Under the pieces are notes generated by a model that saw nothing but the letters and a program-made list of their open reading frames with translations, did no database searches and was not told where the DNA came from. This document shows positions 1-11,766 of a stretch of DNA of 64,000 bases, in pieces (the stretch's first letter is position 1; every line of letters begins with the position of its first letter). The stretch comes from Hymenolepis diminuta (lineage: Eukaryota; Platyhelminthes; Cestoda; Cyclophyllidea; Hymenolepididae), in contig CAADRB010000065.1 in assembly GCA_900708905.1 (NCBI GenBank), positions 358,232 to 422,231 on the forward strand, read 5' to 3'. Position numbers and translations under genes: made by a program.

Positions 1-49
1 GGGGTGAATAGATTATATAAAGCAAGAAAACTTAGTAAAAGTATTATAA

Positions 50-305
50 TCCGCCTTTCTTTGTAGGATAACGTAACCAACTCTTATATTCCCTAGACAT
101 TACATTAGTTACAAAAAAGACCCGATAGCACCACAATACAAAACGATCCAAACCACTATACCGGCACAAGACGCACGTTTTCGTACCGTTAGGTCGATTT
201 ATATTCTGCCATTTACAGCCATTATGTACATAAATTGATTCGAGTAAAAGGGAATTAAAAGGTGGAAAATAAAGAATCGTAAATATAAGAATTATTTTAG
301 GAAAA
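50..305 (+). repeat. Dispersed repeat family R1, copy 1
   Basis: This is one of three diverged copies of a roughly 255-bp repeat; the others are at about 3631-3890 (+) and 8372-8620 (-). Shared blocks include CAAACCACTATA near the middle, GACCCGA before it, and an AATTAAAAGG-like block followed by AATTATTTTGGG at the end. No open frame is shared by the copies, and I see neither clear terminal inverted repeats nor a target duplication. Class is unknown; a non-autonomous element or an LTR fragment are both possible. Confidence 0.7.
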
Positions 306-373
306 CCATAATCATAAGGGAATCAGCTCTTGTGTGCTAATAACCACACAAAGCAGTTACTGAAGGGAAGGGG

Positions 374-713
374 AGCTGATCAATGGAATCTCACGTGCGC
401 TAGAACATTCTGGAAAGTGCGACTGCCTGTGGAAGCCTTCTCATCCAGTCAGTGATCAATATCCCTGTAGCCTATCGTTGGTTGTATTAATGACTAAGCA
501 TTTTTGCATCGAGCCATAGTTGAGTAATAAACTCTCTACACTCAATACCTTCTTTGTTCTTATTACCTTGAGCATAGCCTAGCTAATTTTGGGGGCAAAT
601 TTGTGCTAGAGAACTCAAGTAGAAGCTAATTGTAAGCGTTAGCAAGTAGTTGGACTTCTAAGGGGATCACTGAGGTTTAACAAAAAAGCTTATTCGTGTG
701 GTATCCGCTACTG
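374..713 (+). repeat. Degraded copy of the 376-bp LTR-like element (copy D)
   Basis: This stretch aligns in order with the three well-preserved 376-bp elements elsewhere in the window: a CACGTGCGCTAGAAC block followed by TCTGGAAAGTGCG, a TTAATGACTAAGC block, GAGCATAGCCTAGCTAATTTTGG, and a tail resembling GGTGTAGCATCCGCT. It has many substitutions and small insertions. The 5' end is blurred and no target-site duplication can be seen, so the limits are approximate. Confidence 0.65.
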
Positions 714-1190
714 GGCATGCAAGATAACGGAGGCCACACAGTTGTATAAACATTAATTTAACCAGATAAGTCACAAAAATGAATTACCACTGAGTTCGAT
801 CTTGTACACACAAACAATGTTCTAAAGTTAACCAAAAAGAAATTCATATTCTGCATGCCTAACTTCTAGGAAATTTATCGCAAACAATAAAGTAAGGAGA
901 CAGAGGCTGCTGCATTATGCCGGTGTTGGATCTAAGACAACAGCTATCAGTTGACACCAGGCGACCAAAGTTCCCTAGTTAGAAAATCAAGAGTTGAGAG
1001 TAAATCAAATTATACTGTACAATGACAATGTAAGCCGAGGTAGATAGAAAAACAGCCCAAAGTAAAAGTAGTCGGATATAGTGAGAACATGAGAATCAAA
1101 TGTTTGCGTCGCCAGTCATGGAACTGATCAGTGGTTGGACTTTACAAAATGAACTCTCAGTTATTGCGAAAGAGGCGAGCACAAATCGAT

Positions 1191-1272
1191 AATCCGTTTT
1201 CTCCCGCTGAAACGTTTGAATACAATTCCAGTAAGCGCAAAGACCTAAACGTCTTTTTGAGCAAAACGGATT
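1191..1272. repeat. Imperfect inverted repeat (hairpin)
   Basis: AATCCGTTTT at 1191-1200 is matched by its exact reverse complement AAAACGGATT at 1263-1272. The match continues imperfectly inward (TCTC against GAGC), and the roughly 60-bp loop holds further AAACGT repeats. It could be a small foldback or MITE relic. I see no target duplication. Confidence 0.5.
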
Positions 1273-2519
1273 AATTTAGCATTACTCAAAATGCTAGGAA
1301 ATTTTTGGAAAATCCTTCAACCGTAAAATAAAAAACAATGTCCAATGAATTACCCGCTCTTATTTATTTTTAATTATGGTTAATTTGTAATTTTTGTATG
1401 CTGTAGTACGGGCAAGAGATCTAGGTCTGGTAGTAATGGTATATCTGCCGACTAGATACTGTAAGACTATTGTTACCTCAAACTCAGAAAATGAAGCAGG
1501 TGAAATATTCGTGCAGTTACTCCTTACCCCTAATAAGACTATTTATAGGGGAATATAATTAACGCCTGTTCCAATGATGTCTCGACTGTCTACATAATGG
1601 AGCTAGCATGCACCCGCATATTGATTTGACAGAGATCACCCGTTATGTGAGTTGCTCATCTCGCAAAAGTACATGGACTCTGCGGCTTTATGTTGTCGGC
1701 TCCTTACAATTAATCATGGGAGATAGTAAAAACAAATGAAACAATAAAATAAGTCTGCTATAGCCAGTAGATGTCTATCAAAACCTGGCGATTAGATCTC
1801 CACTATAGTGTCCACAGGTGGTCCCACTGTGTGTTTGTGTGTTTGCACTTGGATATCTAAACAGATGTTGATAATCACACCGGGACACCGACAACGAGGC
1901 ATGATTGACGTCTAACGAAGAAATGTATTGTATATGAACCTAATTTAATTATCAACAAATTGGGGTGGCTTGCCTGCCACCTCCGAACTGATCTGATGAC
2001 GTGAGCGACTTGACTTATTCCATCTATTCGATCGATGTGGCCCCGATAGACCCTCAACGTTATTACAGATTCATTAGAGGTTAGAGGAGTATGTAGCGTA
2101 GAGTAGATAATAGTATTCGAGCATTAAAATAGTTTTATACTATTTAAATTGGAAATTTATTATTATATTCACTTTGTAATAAGTGTAATTGTAGGTTTCA
2201 TTGTTACCACGGTAGCTCCTAGCTCTTCTTCAGGCGATACCTTTTATCTTCTTACGATCTTCATCACCCAACAAGGTGGAGAAAAGGGAGGCCATTGGTT
2301 GAAGAGCTTTACTGAGAACAGGGAGAAAGCCCAAGGGCGGAGGAGGGAGAGAAAGAGCGGGTTCATCGGATCTATATGTTAGTTTATGTAGGGGGGTGTT
2401 TATAGTTAATTGAGAGGGGGTAGCATAAACAGACGGAATGCGTAAGAATGTCGCTGATCAGAAAAGACTAAAACATAGCAACGTAGACTAATCACGCTAT
2501 TTAACGTAAACTACTTGAG

Positions 2520-2640
2520 GACACACGATGGTTCTCCAAGGCAAATTTGAAGTCACGCAGGCCTAGGCTTGGTAACGGTCTCGAGGTTACAGCAGGGTGA
2601 AACATTTCAAGTACCACTGTGAGGTCGAAATACTTAAATC
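2520..2640 (+). repeat. Dispersed repeat family R5, copy 1
   Basis: ACACGATGGTT, a GGTTACRG-type block, CATTTCAAG-like and AAATCCCA-like words occur here in the same order as at 48525-48615. Similarity is patchy. A longer relationship is possible, since GT-rich and G-rich tracts precede both copies (about 1830-2400 and 48290-48410), but the exact limits need alignment. Confidence 0.4.
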
Positions 2641-3630
2641 CCAGAGATTAATAATGATCCCGATAACAATTTAAATTTGAGTAAAAAGTAATAAATGTGG
2701 CGATCATAAGTTTATTACGTCTCATAGTTCCAATGTTTCGAAGTTCAAAATTAGATTTGATCTCTAGATTTTTGAGCGAGTTCATTTCTGTAATGCTAAA
2801 TATATCGAGTGCTAATTAGATTATTATTCATTTTGAAATCTACAACATTCTAGAAATTTCTACATCTGAAATGACGAAATACCTGTGCGTCACTCAGTCG
2901 CGTAGTAAGGCTGTGATAGTCAGACACCTAAATTCTGGACAGTAAACTCTTGTCTCCAGGCCGTTGTAAATTGCACAATACAATACAATGCGGTCTAGGT
3001 GGGCGTGTAACGAAAAGAACAAAAATAAATTGACACGGGAGTAGGTCACTTTAAAAATATTGGAAGACCCTTAGAAATTCTCAGATATCGCAAGAAAAGT
3101 GTGAAAATATTGGATTAATTGTGCTCAAAAGATATGGAGGAAGATTTAGAGAATTAATAAAGTACATTTATATAAAGTGAGACTACATGGATAGCGATAG
3201 AAAATGCGGTTATTTAAAAAAATAATAAAAATATTTATTAGTCTTCATTTATTATTGTTCGTAATTATGCATAAAGCTTTTAATATTGCACGTTTTAAAG
3301 GCCGCGTAGATGTACAGAGTAGGAATAGGAGTAATGAAAGAATCTTACATAATTTGAATCCCGAATTCAACAGTTTGTTCACCTTTTAGTTAATTGATAT
3401 GGTTCTTTGTGTGGTTTTGGTATTACAAAGTCCTAATTTCCCTAAGGTTGTGACCGAATTCACATCCTCAGAGTTTAATTTTCAGGTATACAGGCATGAG
3501 TGATCAGTTACGTAATCTCGTTTCATTTGTTTTTTTACTTTGCTTCTGTCTCCTCATTAATAAACTTTTGTAATATCCTGATTAGCCTCCAAAATAGCCA
3601 CGAATACCAAAACTCAATTGTACTACATTG

Positions 3631-3890
3631 CTCATCCCTGTAGGAAACCGCAATTAACTCTTAGATTCCCTAAGGTATTGCCCTAGTTATAGATACGACC
3701 CGACAACACCAAAGTACAAAATGCTCCAAACCACTATATCAAAATAAGACGTCCGTTTTCGCATCGACAGGCCAATTTATATTATGAGCCATTTACAACC
3801 GTTATGTAAATAAATCCGCCCGACTAAAGGCGAATTAAAAGGAGCAGGAACTAAAATAATTTGGGAAAATTTTATTTTTTCATGTGTAAC
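3631..3890 (+). repeat. Dispersed repeat family R1, copy 2
   Basis: This is the second direct copy of the R1 repeat. It shares the CTGTAGGAAAC start, ATTCCCTAAGG, CGACCCGACAACACC, CCAAACCACTATA, TTACAACCGTTATGTAAATAAAT and AATAATTTGGGAAAA. It lies about 0.5 kb upstream of the kinase gene; an inverted third copy lies about 0.5 kb downstream of that gene. Confidence 0.7.
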
Positions 3891-4409
3891 AAGTGAATAC
3901 CTTAATGGCAGGCATTACCACAAAATTACTCAAGGCAAAATGGATGATGCTGATGATTTAACCTTCGTAAAAGTGATCATGAGAGAGGAATTCATCAATT
4001 AAGATATGATTCACTGAGAATAAATGTCGATAATCCTATGGATATAAGGCCGAAAAACTTATCTAATATATCTTTGATATCCGGTATTTATCTTTACTTT
4101 TGAAATTGCAGTTCGATCTGCAACAAACCTTAGCAATAAACATGACATGATTATAAAAAGTTATTGTAATTTTGCGTGTATAAACTCGAAAGAGTCGCCG
4201 ATATTTAAAATTTTTAAATATAATGTTTTAACATTTCTTCTGCGAACAAGGTCAAGGAAATGATTGGTCAGAAAAAGGCATATCCAGAAGGAGCGAGAAC
4301 TCGAATAATTATAGTTTACTTTTGGGGCTTGTCAGTTGGGCTTTGCTATGTATGTTTTTTCTTAAATTCATTAATATAAATTGTTTTTGTTATTATTTAT
4401 TATTAGATA

Positions 4410-7400
4410 ATGAGTTCAAAGTTACCGTCTCCTGATAAAACTGGCCAGAATGGTGATTTAGTTGTTAATCAAAGTAATAGGAAGATTACCATTCTTGGTC
4501 GCGATATGAGTTACAAAGATCTGGTTAATTTAGTTAAATCAAGTCTCCAGATTAGCACATCGATGGACATTGCGGTATGTGCTGTTTTATCTATTTTACT
4601 TTCATCTGCATTAGGTCGAAGTGCTAGATAAAAAAGAATCTGCTGAACAGAACACGACAAAGGGCAAGCCTTCTGATGAAATTGTTGAAAAAGTGCTACC
4701 ACAAGGTCGCATGCTCAGTCATATTGACAATTTTAGTCAATTCAGTTGGGCTGGCCACGGAGCATTTTCGGTCGTTCTTAACGTATGCTCCCATTACTTT
4801 TATAATTCAAAATTCTAGGCCAAGCATAGGATCGACAGGTCAAATTACGCCCTTAAAGTGATTCCCAATATCTCAACCTTGAATCAGCTCGTAAATTTTA
4901 TTCGTTTTTTAATAATTAAATATAGTTTGTGGCCTACAGGGAAGTGAAATCATTAACAAGGTTAATTAATCCGCATATTGTTCGGTACTATACCTGTTGG
5001 ATAGAACCAAATCGGATTTCAATGAAAAAGGTACGTTAAATTCTCATGTAAATTTTACTCCTTCTAGACCGAATTAGATATCTACGATGATAATGGATTC
5101 GTCAATCTTAATAAAATTATTAAGTAAGAGATGTTTCATAATTATTCCAGCTGATTCATGTGATAAATTTCATCCTACCGAATACGATTTGAGTAGCATT
5201 TAATATTTGAAGTTTATTCGTAGGAGGTACAATTTAAACAAAGGTGAGAATACAACTGACGAATATGAACCCGAAGAAGATGAAGAAGAAAGCGACATTC
5301 CATCCTCACGAGGTTTTAATGAATTTGCATTGGCTCTACCGGATCGCCGTGCTCAATTTACGGTAATCCCAAATTATCCACTTTATTCCTTCCCTAGAAT
5401 GAGTACTTGTCGAAAAATCCCGTATCTCTAATTATTCAAATGGAATTATGCTCTTCAAATCTTAAAGACTGGCTCACATCTTGCCCAGAGGAGTTTAGAG
5501 ATGATAAGTCGCACCCGTTGAATGGTGAATATCGTAAACAGGTCCGCTGGCTATTCGATCAAATTGTTTTGGGCCTAGTTTCAATTCATGAAAGTTCAGT
5601 TATCCATCGTGATATTAAACCCGTGAATATATTCATTCACGGGACTGGCGAAGGAAAGGACTTTTTCTTTGACAGTGGCAATTGTCCGGCCTTCGGTAAT
5701 CCTCATTGTAAAAGGGAGGCTTGCTATCACAGGCTGAGTGTCAAAATCGGCGACTTTGGTCTTTCAAAGGTGCTAAGTGAGTCTATTAATATAATGATGT
5801 CTTTTTATTCGTAAAGAGTAAAAATTTTGCTATTCAGGTATGCAGATGCATAGCTGTAATTTTTGGAAATTATTTAAGAAAAGGTAAGGCGATTTGGGCC
5901 ATTGGATTTGGAGTTTTTGTTTCTTCATTTCTCAGCTCGGAATAAAATGTGCTGTTGCTTTTTCAAAAGATCCTTTAAAGAAACTCGCGTCCTTGTCTTT
6001 TGTAAGACTTAAAGCAACCGGAAATCGGTAATGAGAGCCCTTGGAGATCATTACGCCTAAGTAACGGTCATTCCGTCGATATTTAGAATATTAGAAACGG
6101 CCGCATACATTTGCAATTTCGCATTTCACCGTTTTCGCTCGAACTCTCTTGAGGTGAAAATTGTTATTGGCTGTTTTAGCCATGACAGTTCGGTTAAACC
6201 AAAGACCTTCTTAGCGTCTTGATGGATTTGGTTTCCGGTTCTCCCTAGTACCCCGTGTTTCAAAAGAAGTTTTAAGGTAGAAGAACTAGAGGACTTTTCA
6301 TAGCAGCCCTTGGACGAAGCTTTCTTCGTTGAAGCTTTGACCTAGCTCTTGGTTTTTCGAAAATGTAATCTTAAGATTTCTGACAGTTTTGAGGAGATCC
6401 TTAATTCTGTAGTCATTGCACACTCAGTACTATTTGCAGAAAGATTATATCAGGGTTGACTTTACGGAAATTTCAATAAATCTTGCTTTTACTTTTCCGA
6501 TAAGTTTCTATTGGAATGATTTAAATAACACTTAATTTTATAGATGATTCAATGCCTAACGGAGACGAGGAGAGAAAGCCCTTAGTGAAATCAGGCAAAC
6601 ATAGTGGGGAGATGCTAACTGCCAATATAGGAACGATATTCTACGTCGCTCCGGAGGTTATTTCGGCCACCGGCGATCGCTGGACGAAGTATAATGAAAA
6701 GGCGGACATTTACGCTCTCGGTGTAGTCTTGTTGCAAATGCTTCATCATTGTAAAACTGAGATGGAAATGGTTAGGATAACTGATGATGCCAAGTTGCCG
6801 AAATATCTGTACGAACTTTGGCCGGTCGAGGTAAGTCAAGTGTTTTCTATTATTATCATCTGTGTTTTCGGCTGTCTTTCGTTCTTCATCTTTAATGACA
6901 TAGCCTTCGTGAAGAATGTGTTGTTATTTTGCATCGCTTTTGGTAATTTATATCCTCAAAAGCTTCTGGAGATGCCATTCTGATGGCGTTGTAATCACCC
7001 CGTCTGGATACTGGCTTCTTGAAATTGTTTTTATTCTACTTTTTCATTGCGAATTCCTTTGAGGTGCACCGAAAAGGTATTGTGGGTGTTTGATTTATCG
7101 GTTGAGTCGAAGACCTCCTTGGTGTTTTGATTGATTTGTCTAAGTGGTTTCTTTCTGGTTCTCGTTTGTACCGCATGTAACCATTCCTATTTCAGTACCA
7201 CCTTTAAGAAATGTAGGAATTAATGCTGTAAGCTACTTTCTGTATACTAGTGCGGTTCTCAGCTTCGCCTTGCCTGTAGTTAACAAGATTACACCACTTA
7301 TAACACTTCCTACGGCCGGTGACCTTGGAAAGTTGTTTGAATAACCAGATTTCCGATTCGTTTCCTTGTAGATTGACGTCTGAGCATATGTTCCAAATAT

Positions 7401-7832
7401 ATTGCTTTCCCTATAATACGCGGTAGAATGATTTTGAAGTAGTAAGACGATAGGTTTTACACATCGAATAAATTGATTATTGATTTCAACTCGTTGAAAA
7501 ACGTGCATTTAAAGGCTCAACTTGGATGTTGAAGTGATTGTGATTGGCCGACTGCTAACGGTTCTCTATTTTAGGCTGAACTTCTGACGAAAATGCTCTC
7601 CAAAGACCCGAATGATCGACCGAGTGCATTGGATATTAAAGGACTCTTGGCACCTACCTCTGAGGTTATAAATGTTGACTGTTTTGAGGTGAAAGAACTA
7701 CGGGAAGAAATTGAGTCCCTTAAGGTAGAACTGGACGAACAGAAGAAGGAGGCTGAGCAAATGAGAAAACGAATTGTTGAACTGGAGAAGTTAGCCTATA
7801 AAGACTCACAATCAACTTTGTTCTATTCGTAG
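4410..7832 (+). CDS. EIF2AK1: eIF2alpha kinase, HRI/EIF2AK1-like (nine exons)
   Basis: Ser/Thr kinase predicted to phosphorylate eIF2alpha under stress and so lower general translation. Exons read from splice motifs with matching phases: 4410-4574, 4615-4782, 4819-4890, 4926-5030, 5068-5123, 5224-5362, 5398-5776, 6544-6830, 7575-7832; 542 residues. Visible: glycine loop about 102-111, ALK lysine about 124, an acidic kinase insert about 171-235 (EPEEDEEESD), HRDIKPVN (catalytic Asp about 307), DFG about 354, GTIFYVAPE ending about 399, and CKTEMEM, which matches the eIF2alpha-kinase signature after helix F. The last 50 or so residues form a heptad-rich coiled coil, as in HRI. There is no signal peptide, membrane segment, RWD or HisRS domain, arguing against PERK and GCN2. 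At 542 residues it is shorter than human HRI (about 630), mainly at the N terminus. ATTATTAG just before the start could be a cis or trans-splice acceptor, so extra 5' exons are possible. Confidence 0.86.
5777..6543 (+). other. Intron 7 of the kinase gene, sharing sequence with intron 8
   Basis: The 767-nt intron splits the activation segment between DFGLSKVL and the APE motif (donor GTGAGT, acceptor TTTTATAG). The part around 6130-6260 resembles 7045-7180 of the next intron: CTCTTGAGGTG against CCTTTGAGGTG, AAAGACCTTCTTAGCGTCTTGAT against AAGACCTCCTTGGTGTTTTGAT, and GGTTCTCCCTAGTACCCCGTGT against GGTTCTCGTTTGTACCGCATGT. Confidence 0.55.
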
Positions 7833-7860
7833 TTTTTAACAGGGTTAATATCTCACTTAT

Positions 7861-7887
7861 AATAAAGCTCTTTCAATTAATAATAAA
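7861..7887 (+). terminator. Polyadenylation signals of the kinase gene
   Basis: Two AATAAA hexamers, at 7861-7866 and 7882-7887, lie 29-55 nt after the stop codon. This supports 7832 as the true end of the reading frame. Confidence 0.7.
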
Positions 7888-8371
7888 GACTTTATGTACT
7901 TTTAAAACGACATGGAGGAATTCTTACTTGTCATCGATTGTGAGAGCTGACTCTTACTGCCCTCGACTAATATCCTAGAAACCGGTTCGGATTTGAATTG
8001 TTAAGAGGTAGAAAAGACTGTTGATGGAGGTAACCAAGTAGAGAGAGTATGGTCTAAATTGGAATATCTCATAGCCAAGCCTAGGACACAAGGGTCAATA
8101 CGAGCATGGAAGATAGACCAAAAAGCATCAAGGATCTTACAGTCGTCACATAAGGCTGTTTAATCTAAACGGCCAGCGATTCACAAAGGAGACAAACCCA
8201 GTCCGTCTCTATGCACAATTCATTTTAGCTTTTACACACAATACCACTACTATCAATGGTTAGTGATAGCCTTCGTTCTTTTGATTTCGGGAGGGATATT
8301 GCCAACTGCTACCCTTTAAGATAATTAAATTTTAAAGGAAATGTACCAATCTGTCACATACAAGAAAATAA

Positions 8372-8620
8372 TATTTTTCCCAAAATAATTCTTGTGTATA
8401 AGATTCTTTATCTTCCGCCTTTTAAGTCCCTTTTATTGGAACGAATTTATTTACATTACGGTTGTTAATGGCGCATAATATTAATCGACCAATCGGTACG
8501 AAAACGTGCGTCTTGCGCCGGTATAGTGGTTTGGGTCGTTTTGTATTGTGTAGTCGGGTCGTAACTAGTGCAATGCCTTAGGGAATCCAAGAGTCGGTTA
8601 CGGTATCCTACAGAGAAGGG
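8372..8620 (-). repeat. Dispersed repeat family R1, copy 3 (inverted)
   Basis: The reverse complement aligns along its length with copies 1 and 2: CTGTAGGATACCGTAACC, ATTCCCTAAGGCATTGC, CGACCCGACTACAC, CAAACCACTATACCGGCGCAAGACG, GTAAATAAATTCG and AGAATTATTTTGGGAAAA. With copy 2 it brackets the kinase gene as an inverted pair; it lies between the 3' ends of the kinase and BUD13 genes. Confidence 0.7.
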
Positions 8621-8953
8621 CAGATGACAACACAGTCTATGAAAGTAATTTTACTGGATATCAGCGTTGCTTTAGTTTCACGATCCGGGTCCCTTTACCG
8701 GCTTTACTGTCGCCGGTACCATGTTTCTTTTCATGATGTGATTTTTAAGGGAAGAATTTCAGCAAAACCCATCCCCTTCGGAAAGATTTCACTTTTCATC
8801 TGCATGTTGGAATCCCTATTACAAGTGTTTACAGCAAAATGTCCCCAAATATTAGTATTATTTCATAAATATCTAATCAAATTACATAAATTGGAAAAAA
8901 ACGAGTACTGACATATATTTTACAATGTACAATCTATGTGGAAGTGCTTTTCA

Positions 8954-11766
8954 CTACATATCCTCCACTGACCATTTATAGAATTCCTCTCTTTCCACCT
9001 TCCTTCTCGCTATCTCCTCCATGTATTTTTTCTCGAAACCGTTGCTTCTGTCAACTCCGTCCCATCGATAGCCCGGCCAAATATCAAATCGATTGGGAGG
9101 GGGTTGGGTGGGTCCCTTGTATCGGGGCCTGTCATCTGTCTCCTCATCCGCATTGGAATCTTCATCTACAATTTACGAAGAGATAATTTGGCAAAGAGAT
9201 GAGCAATTTATGATGATGACAATTTGTGATTCGGCATTGCTATTACCATTGTCCACTCAACTGATTTCTCAGTGGCTTATGCGAAATTCGCACTATAGTC
9301 GATCACAATGCTTGAACAGAATCGTGTGTAGCATTACTGCTTGTAATTCGATTACTTTGCATGATTCCCATTTACTGGAAATGGACTCTACGAGTCTTCA
9401 TCTATATAAAGACCGCCGTCAAGACATCTCGTCCTCGAAAATAATGCAACAGATGGGGGATAGTAAACACAGAACCACTCATTGAAGTCACTAACTTCAG
9501 GCAGTCGGTCTCCAATAGTCGATAGAACGTTACTCACAATACTCCAAGATGCAATAAGGTATATATTCACTTAAATTTAATAAATCAGTTGGCCTCCCAA
9601 CTATCCCTTTAATGCCCACCCTACACAAATGACTTATTTCAAATCTGTGAGGTTGATCTGCACAGATTCTCTTTCAGCATTATATCAAGTAAACAGTGTG
9701 CTGTTAGACAACACAAACAAAACATTAATCAAATCAAATTAATGGAACACGAGGGGAATACACAGCTTAACGCCGGTCAGTTTGCACGTCTGAAAACCAA
9801 GGAGTTAAGAGTTCGATATCGGTGCAGTGAACATTATGACAATTCGAAATGAATAATGCTGATTAAAAAGGATACTGACGAGATTTTCTAGTCGAAGGGG
9901 CTTCATGAAGCTGGTTCTAAACCCAGGGTGAGATTTAGAGTACGAAAAACAAAACTTAAACCAAATAGGCATCAACCTGCATCTAAATTTAGAGGCCAGA
10001 GGCTTGAGACCCATCGGTGCAAAGCCAGTGGTTGGACCAACTAATAATTTTCACAATGAAGCTTCATGATGTCTTAGGGTAGCTCAACAGATTTAAACTA
10101 GCGTTTTTTCTCTAGAGAAAAGAAGACTTACCACTCCCATGCTTTCCATTTTTGTTCCTCTTCTTTTTCTTTTTCTCTTTTTCCATCTTTTTTTTCTTCT
10201 TTTCAGCAAAGTAGGCACTCATGGGGTCTTCTGCGTAAATAACATTTTTTAGTTCGGAATTGAGATCTTGATCATCTGCATATCTAGCAAGTGGTTTCGA
10301 TGCTTCATACTGAGCATCTTGTAGCCTCTGTTCTTCCTCCTTGATAGTATCGATACTGGGAAAAGGAGATGAACAAGCAATAAGCTAACGCGTAAAAATA
10401 TGGATTATCTTCGTAGCTTCTATATGAAAGAGGATCTAGAGGGCCATCAATTGACGATCAATACTGTTTTAATTCCTAACTGTACCAATAATTATAAGTG
10501 ATTACAATATTTGGAAAGTATAGAAGATGCGGAGGGGACATAATGGTCTACGAAACAGAGGTCAGGGGCTTGATGTTCATCGACAATCATTAGGCATTAC
10601 CAACTAGTAATATGCTACTCTTCTGCCCAAAATGAGTGCCGAACATGCTTGCTTCCAAAAGGTTGCCATTCATAAGACAACATGGAACTCCAGCTAAATG
10701 TTACCGATTTGAAGAGTCCTTGAAAGGCCATCTCTTTGAAGTTCTGATATCAATGAGTATGGAGGGTCATTTTAAAATCCTATGTATATCAACCGACATT
10801 TCAATCTAGAGATTTGACTTATCATTACCTACCACAAAGGGGCAATTGTTAGTATGAGGATCGATTTTATATAATTCAACAAATAAGAAAATGAAAATCT
10901 TCATCTGATCAATTGTGCGGATAGCGAAAGGCTTCTAAAACTTATAAACTGTAATTTTTCTCATGATAAAAGGATCATCCTACTCTTTAAAAGAGAAGAA
11001 ATAAACGTGCCTAAACAGCAATTGGTACACTGAAGACCAACTGTAAAGAACAGCCGCGTAATTACCGAACGAGGGCTTACATAGAGATATCTAATAAGGA
11101 AGTAATTAGCAAAATTTGACTTAGGTAACGGAAGGTATTTCACATTCAGTAATACCACTTGTTAACTGTCAACGTCGCGCAGATGACTATCGATCTCGTA
11201 ACTTTTGAACTGGGAAACATACAACTAATTAGAACTGAATAAGGAAATATTATTTTCGAATATAAGTAAACTAAAATGAAAAGACAAACACATATATATT
11301 CCGATATAAACCTAAAGCACGATAAATTTGTAAAAAATAGTTAAATAACCTTACCCTCGATTCCAAAGTTGATATTTGGCTTCAAGCTCGGCCTTCTTGC
11401 GTGCCTTTTCGAGCTGATCTTTTATATCTTCTTCTGAAGGAATCCCCTTGGTGCGTTTTCGGACTTGTGTCTCTTCAGTCAATGGTGAGATCACATCGTC
11501 TTCATCTAATTTTGTTAATGGACGTTTGCTAATTTGTACTTTGGTTACCTCCTCATACGCATCCAATGTATCAGGCATTTCACCTCTAAAACAACAAATA
11601 CTCACAACATAGTTAATCTTAGTTTGCAATGAATCACAGAGCCTGTATTTAAAAACGACTTGTCTTACGTGATATAATGAACCTGACCATCTGACTTTTT
11701 GCCACTACCCTTGGGCTTTAAGTACTTTTTTAAGTACTCTTCTTTTGATAATGGTGCTTTCGACAT
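8954..11766 (-). CDS. BUD13: BUD13 homologue, RES complex splicing factor (four exons)
   Basis: Predicted nuclear pre-mRNA splicing factor; in other eukaryotes BUD13 is a core subunit of the RES (retention and splicing) complex of the activated spliceosome. Exons in transcript order: 11669-11766, 11355-11585, 10132-10355, 8954-9165; phases agree and give 254 residues plus stop. The N terminus [16 protein letters not shown] matches the family start. A basic/charged stretch ending AKYQLWNRG corresponds to the conserved ...YxxWGKG block. [16 protein letters not shown] and EDPMSAYF match the ASxPLARYxDDEDLD...DPMAxF region, followed by a polylysine tract. The last exon encodes [20 protein letters not shown] and ends YKWSVEDM, the family's C-terminal signature. 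Animal BUD13 proteins are often much longer because of an RS/RHDTPD-repeat middle, which is absent here. The start is the first ATG of exon 1. I found no clear AATAAA after the stop. Confidence 0.93.

Larger units (their letters stand above)
714..3630. other. Gene-free repeat-rich stretch
   Basis: I find no coding region here. The longest open frames are 60-77 codons, lack domain character and are low in complexity. The stretch holds a short hairpin (1191-1272), a GTGTGTTTGTGTGTTTG tract near 1830, and a segment near 2520-2640 that resembles 48525-48615. Confidence 0.6.

Noticed and set aside
4891..4939. Splicing the kinase exon 3 at 4903 (donor GTTTTT) to an acceptor at 4939
   Set aside because: The phases do not match and a TGA results. 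The pair 4890 (GTAAAT) and 4925 (AATATAG) gives an in-frame join, canonical sites and a typical 35-nt intron.
5124..5223. A small coding exon at about 5152-5192 (DSCDKFHPTEYDLS)
   Set aside because: Joining it to the preceding exon gives the wrong phase and an immediate stop, whereas skipping it (intron 5124-5223) keeps the frame.
6552..6983. The kinase C-terminal part as an independent 143-codon gene
   Set aside because: The frame runs past a strong donor (GTAAGT at 6831) into intron sequence. The kinase signal stops exactly at the donor and resumes at 7575.
8624..8911. A 95-codon plus-strand frame between the kinase and BUD13
   Set aside because: It has a cysteine/hydrophobic random-like composition, no homology I recognise, and overlaps the region next to repeat R1 copy 3.
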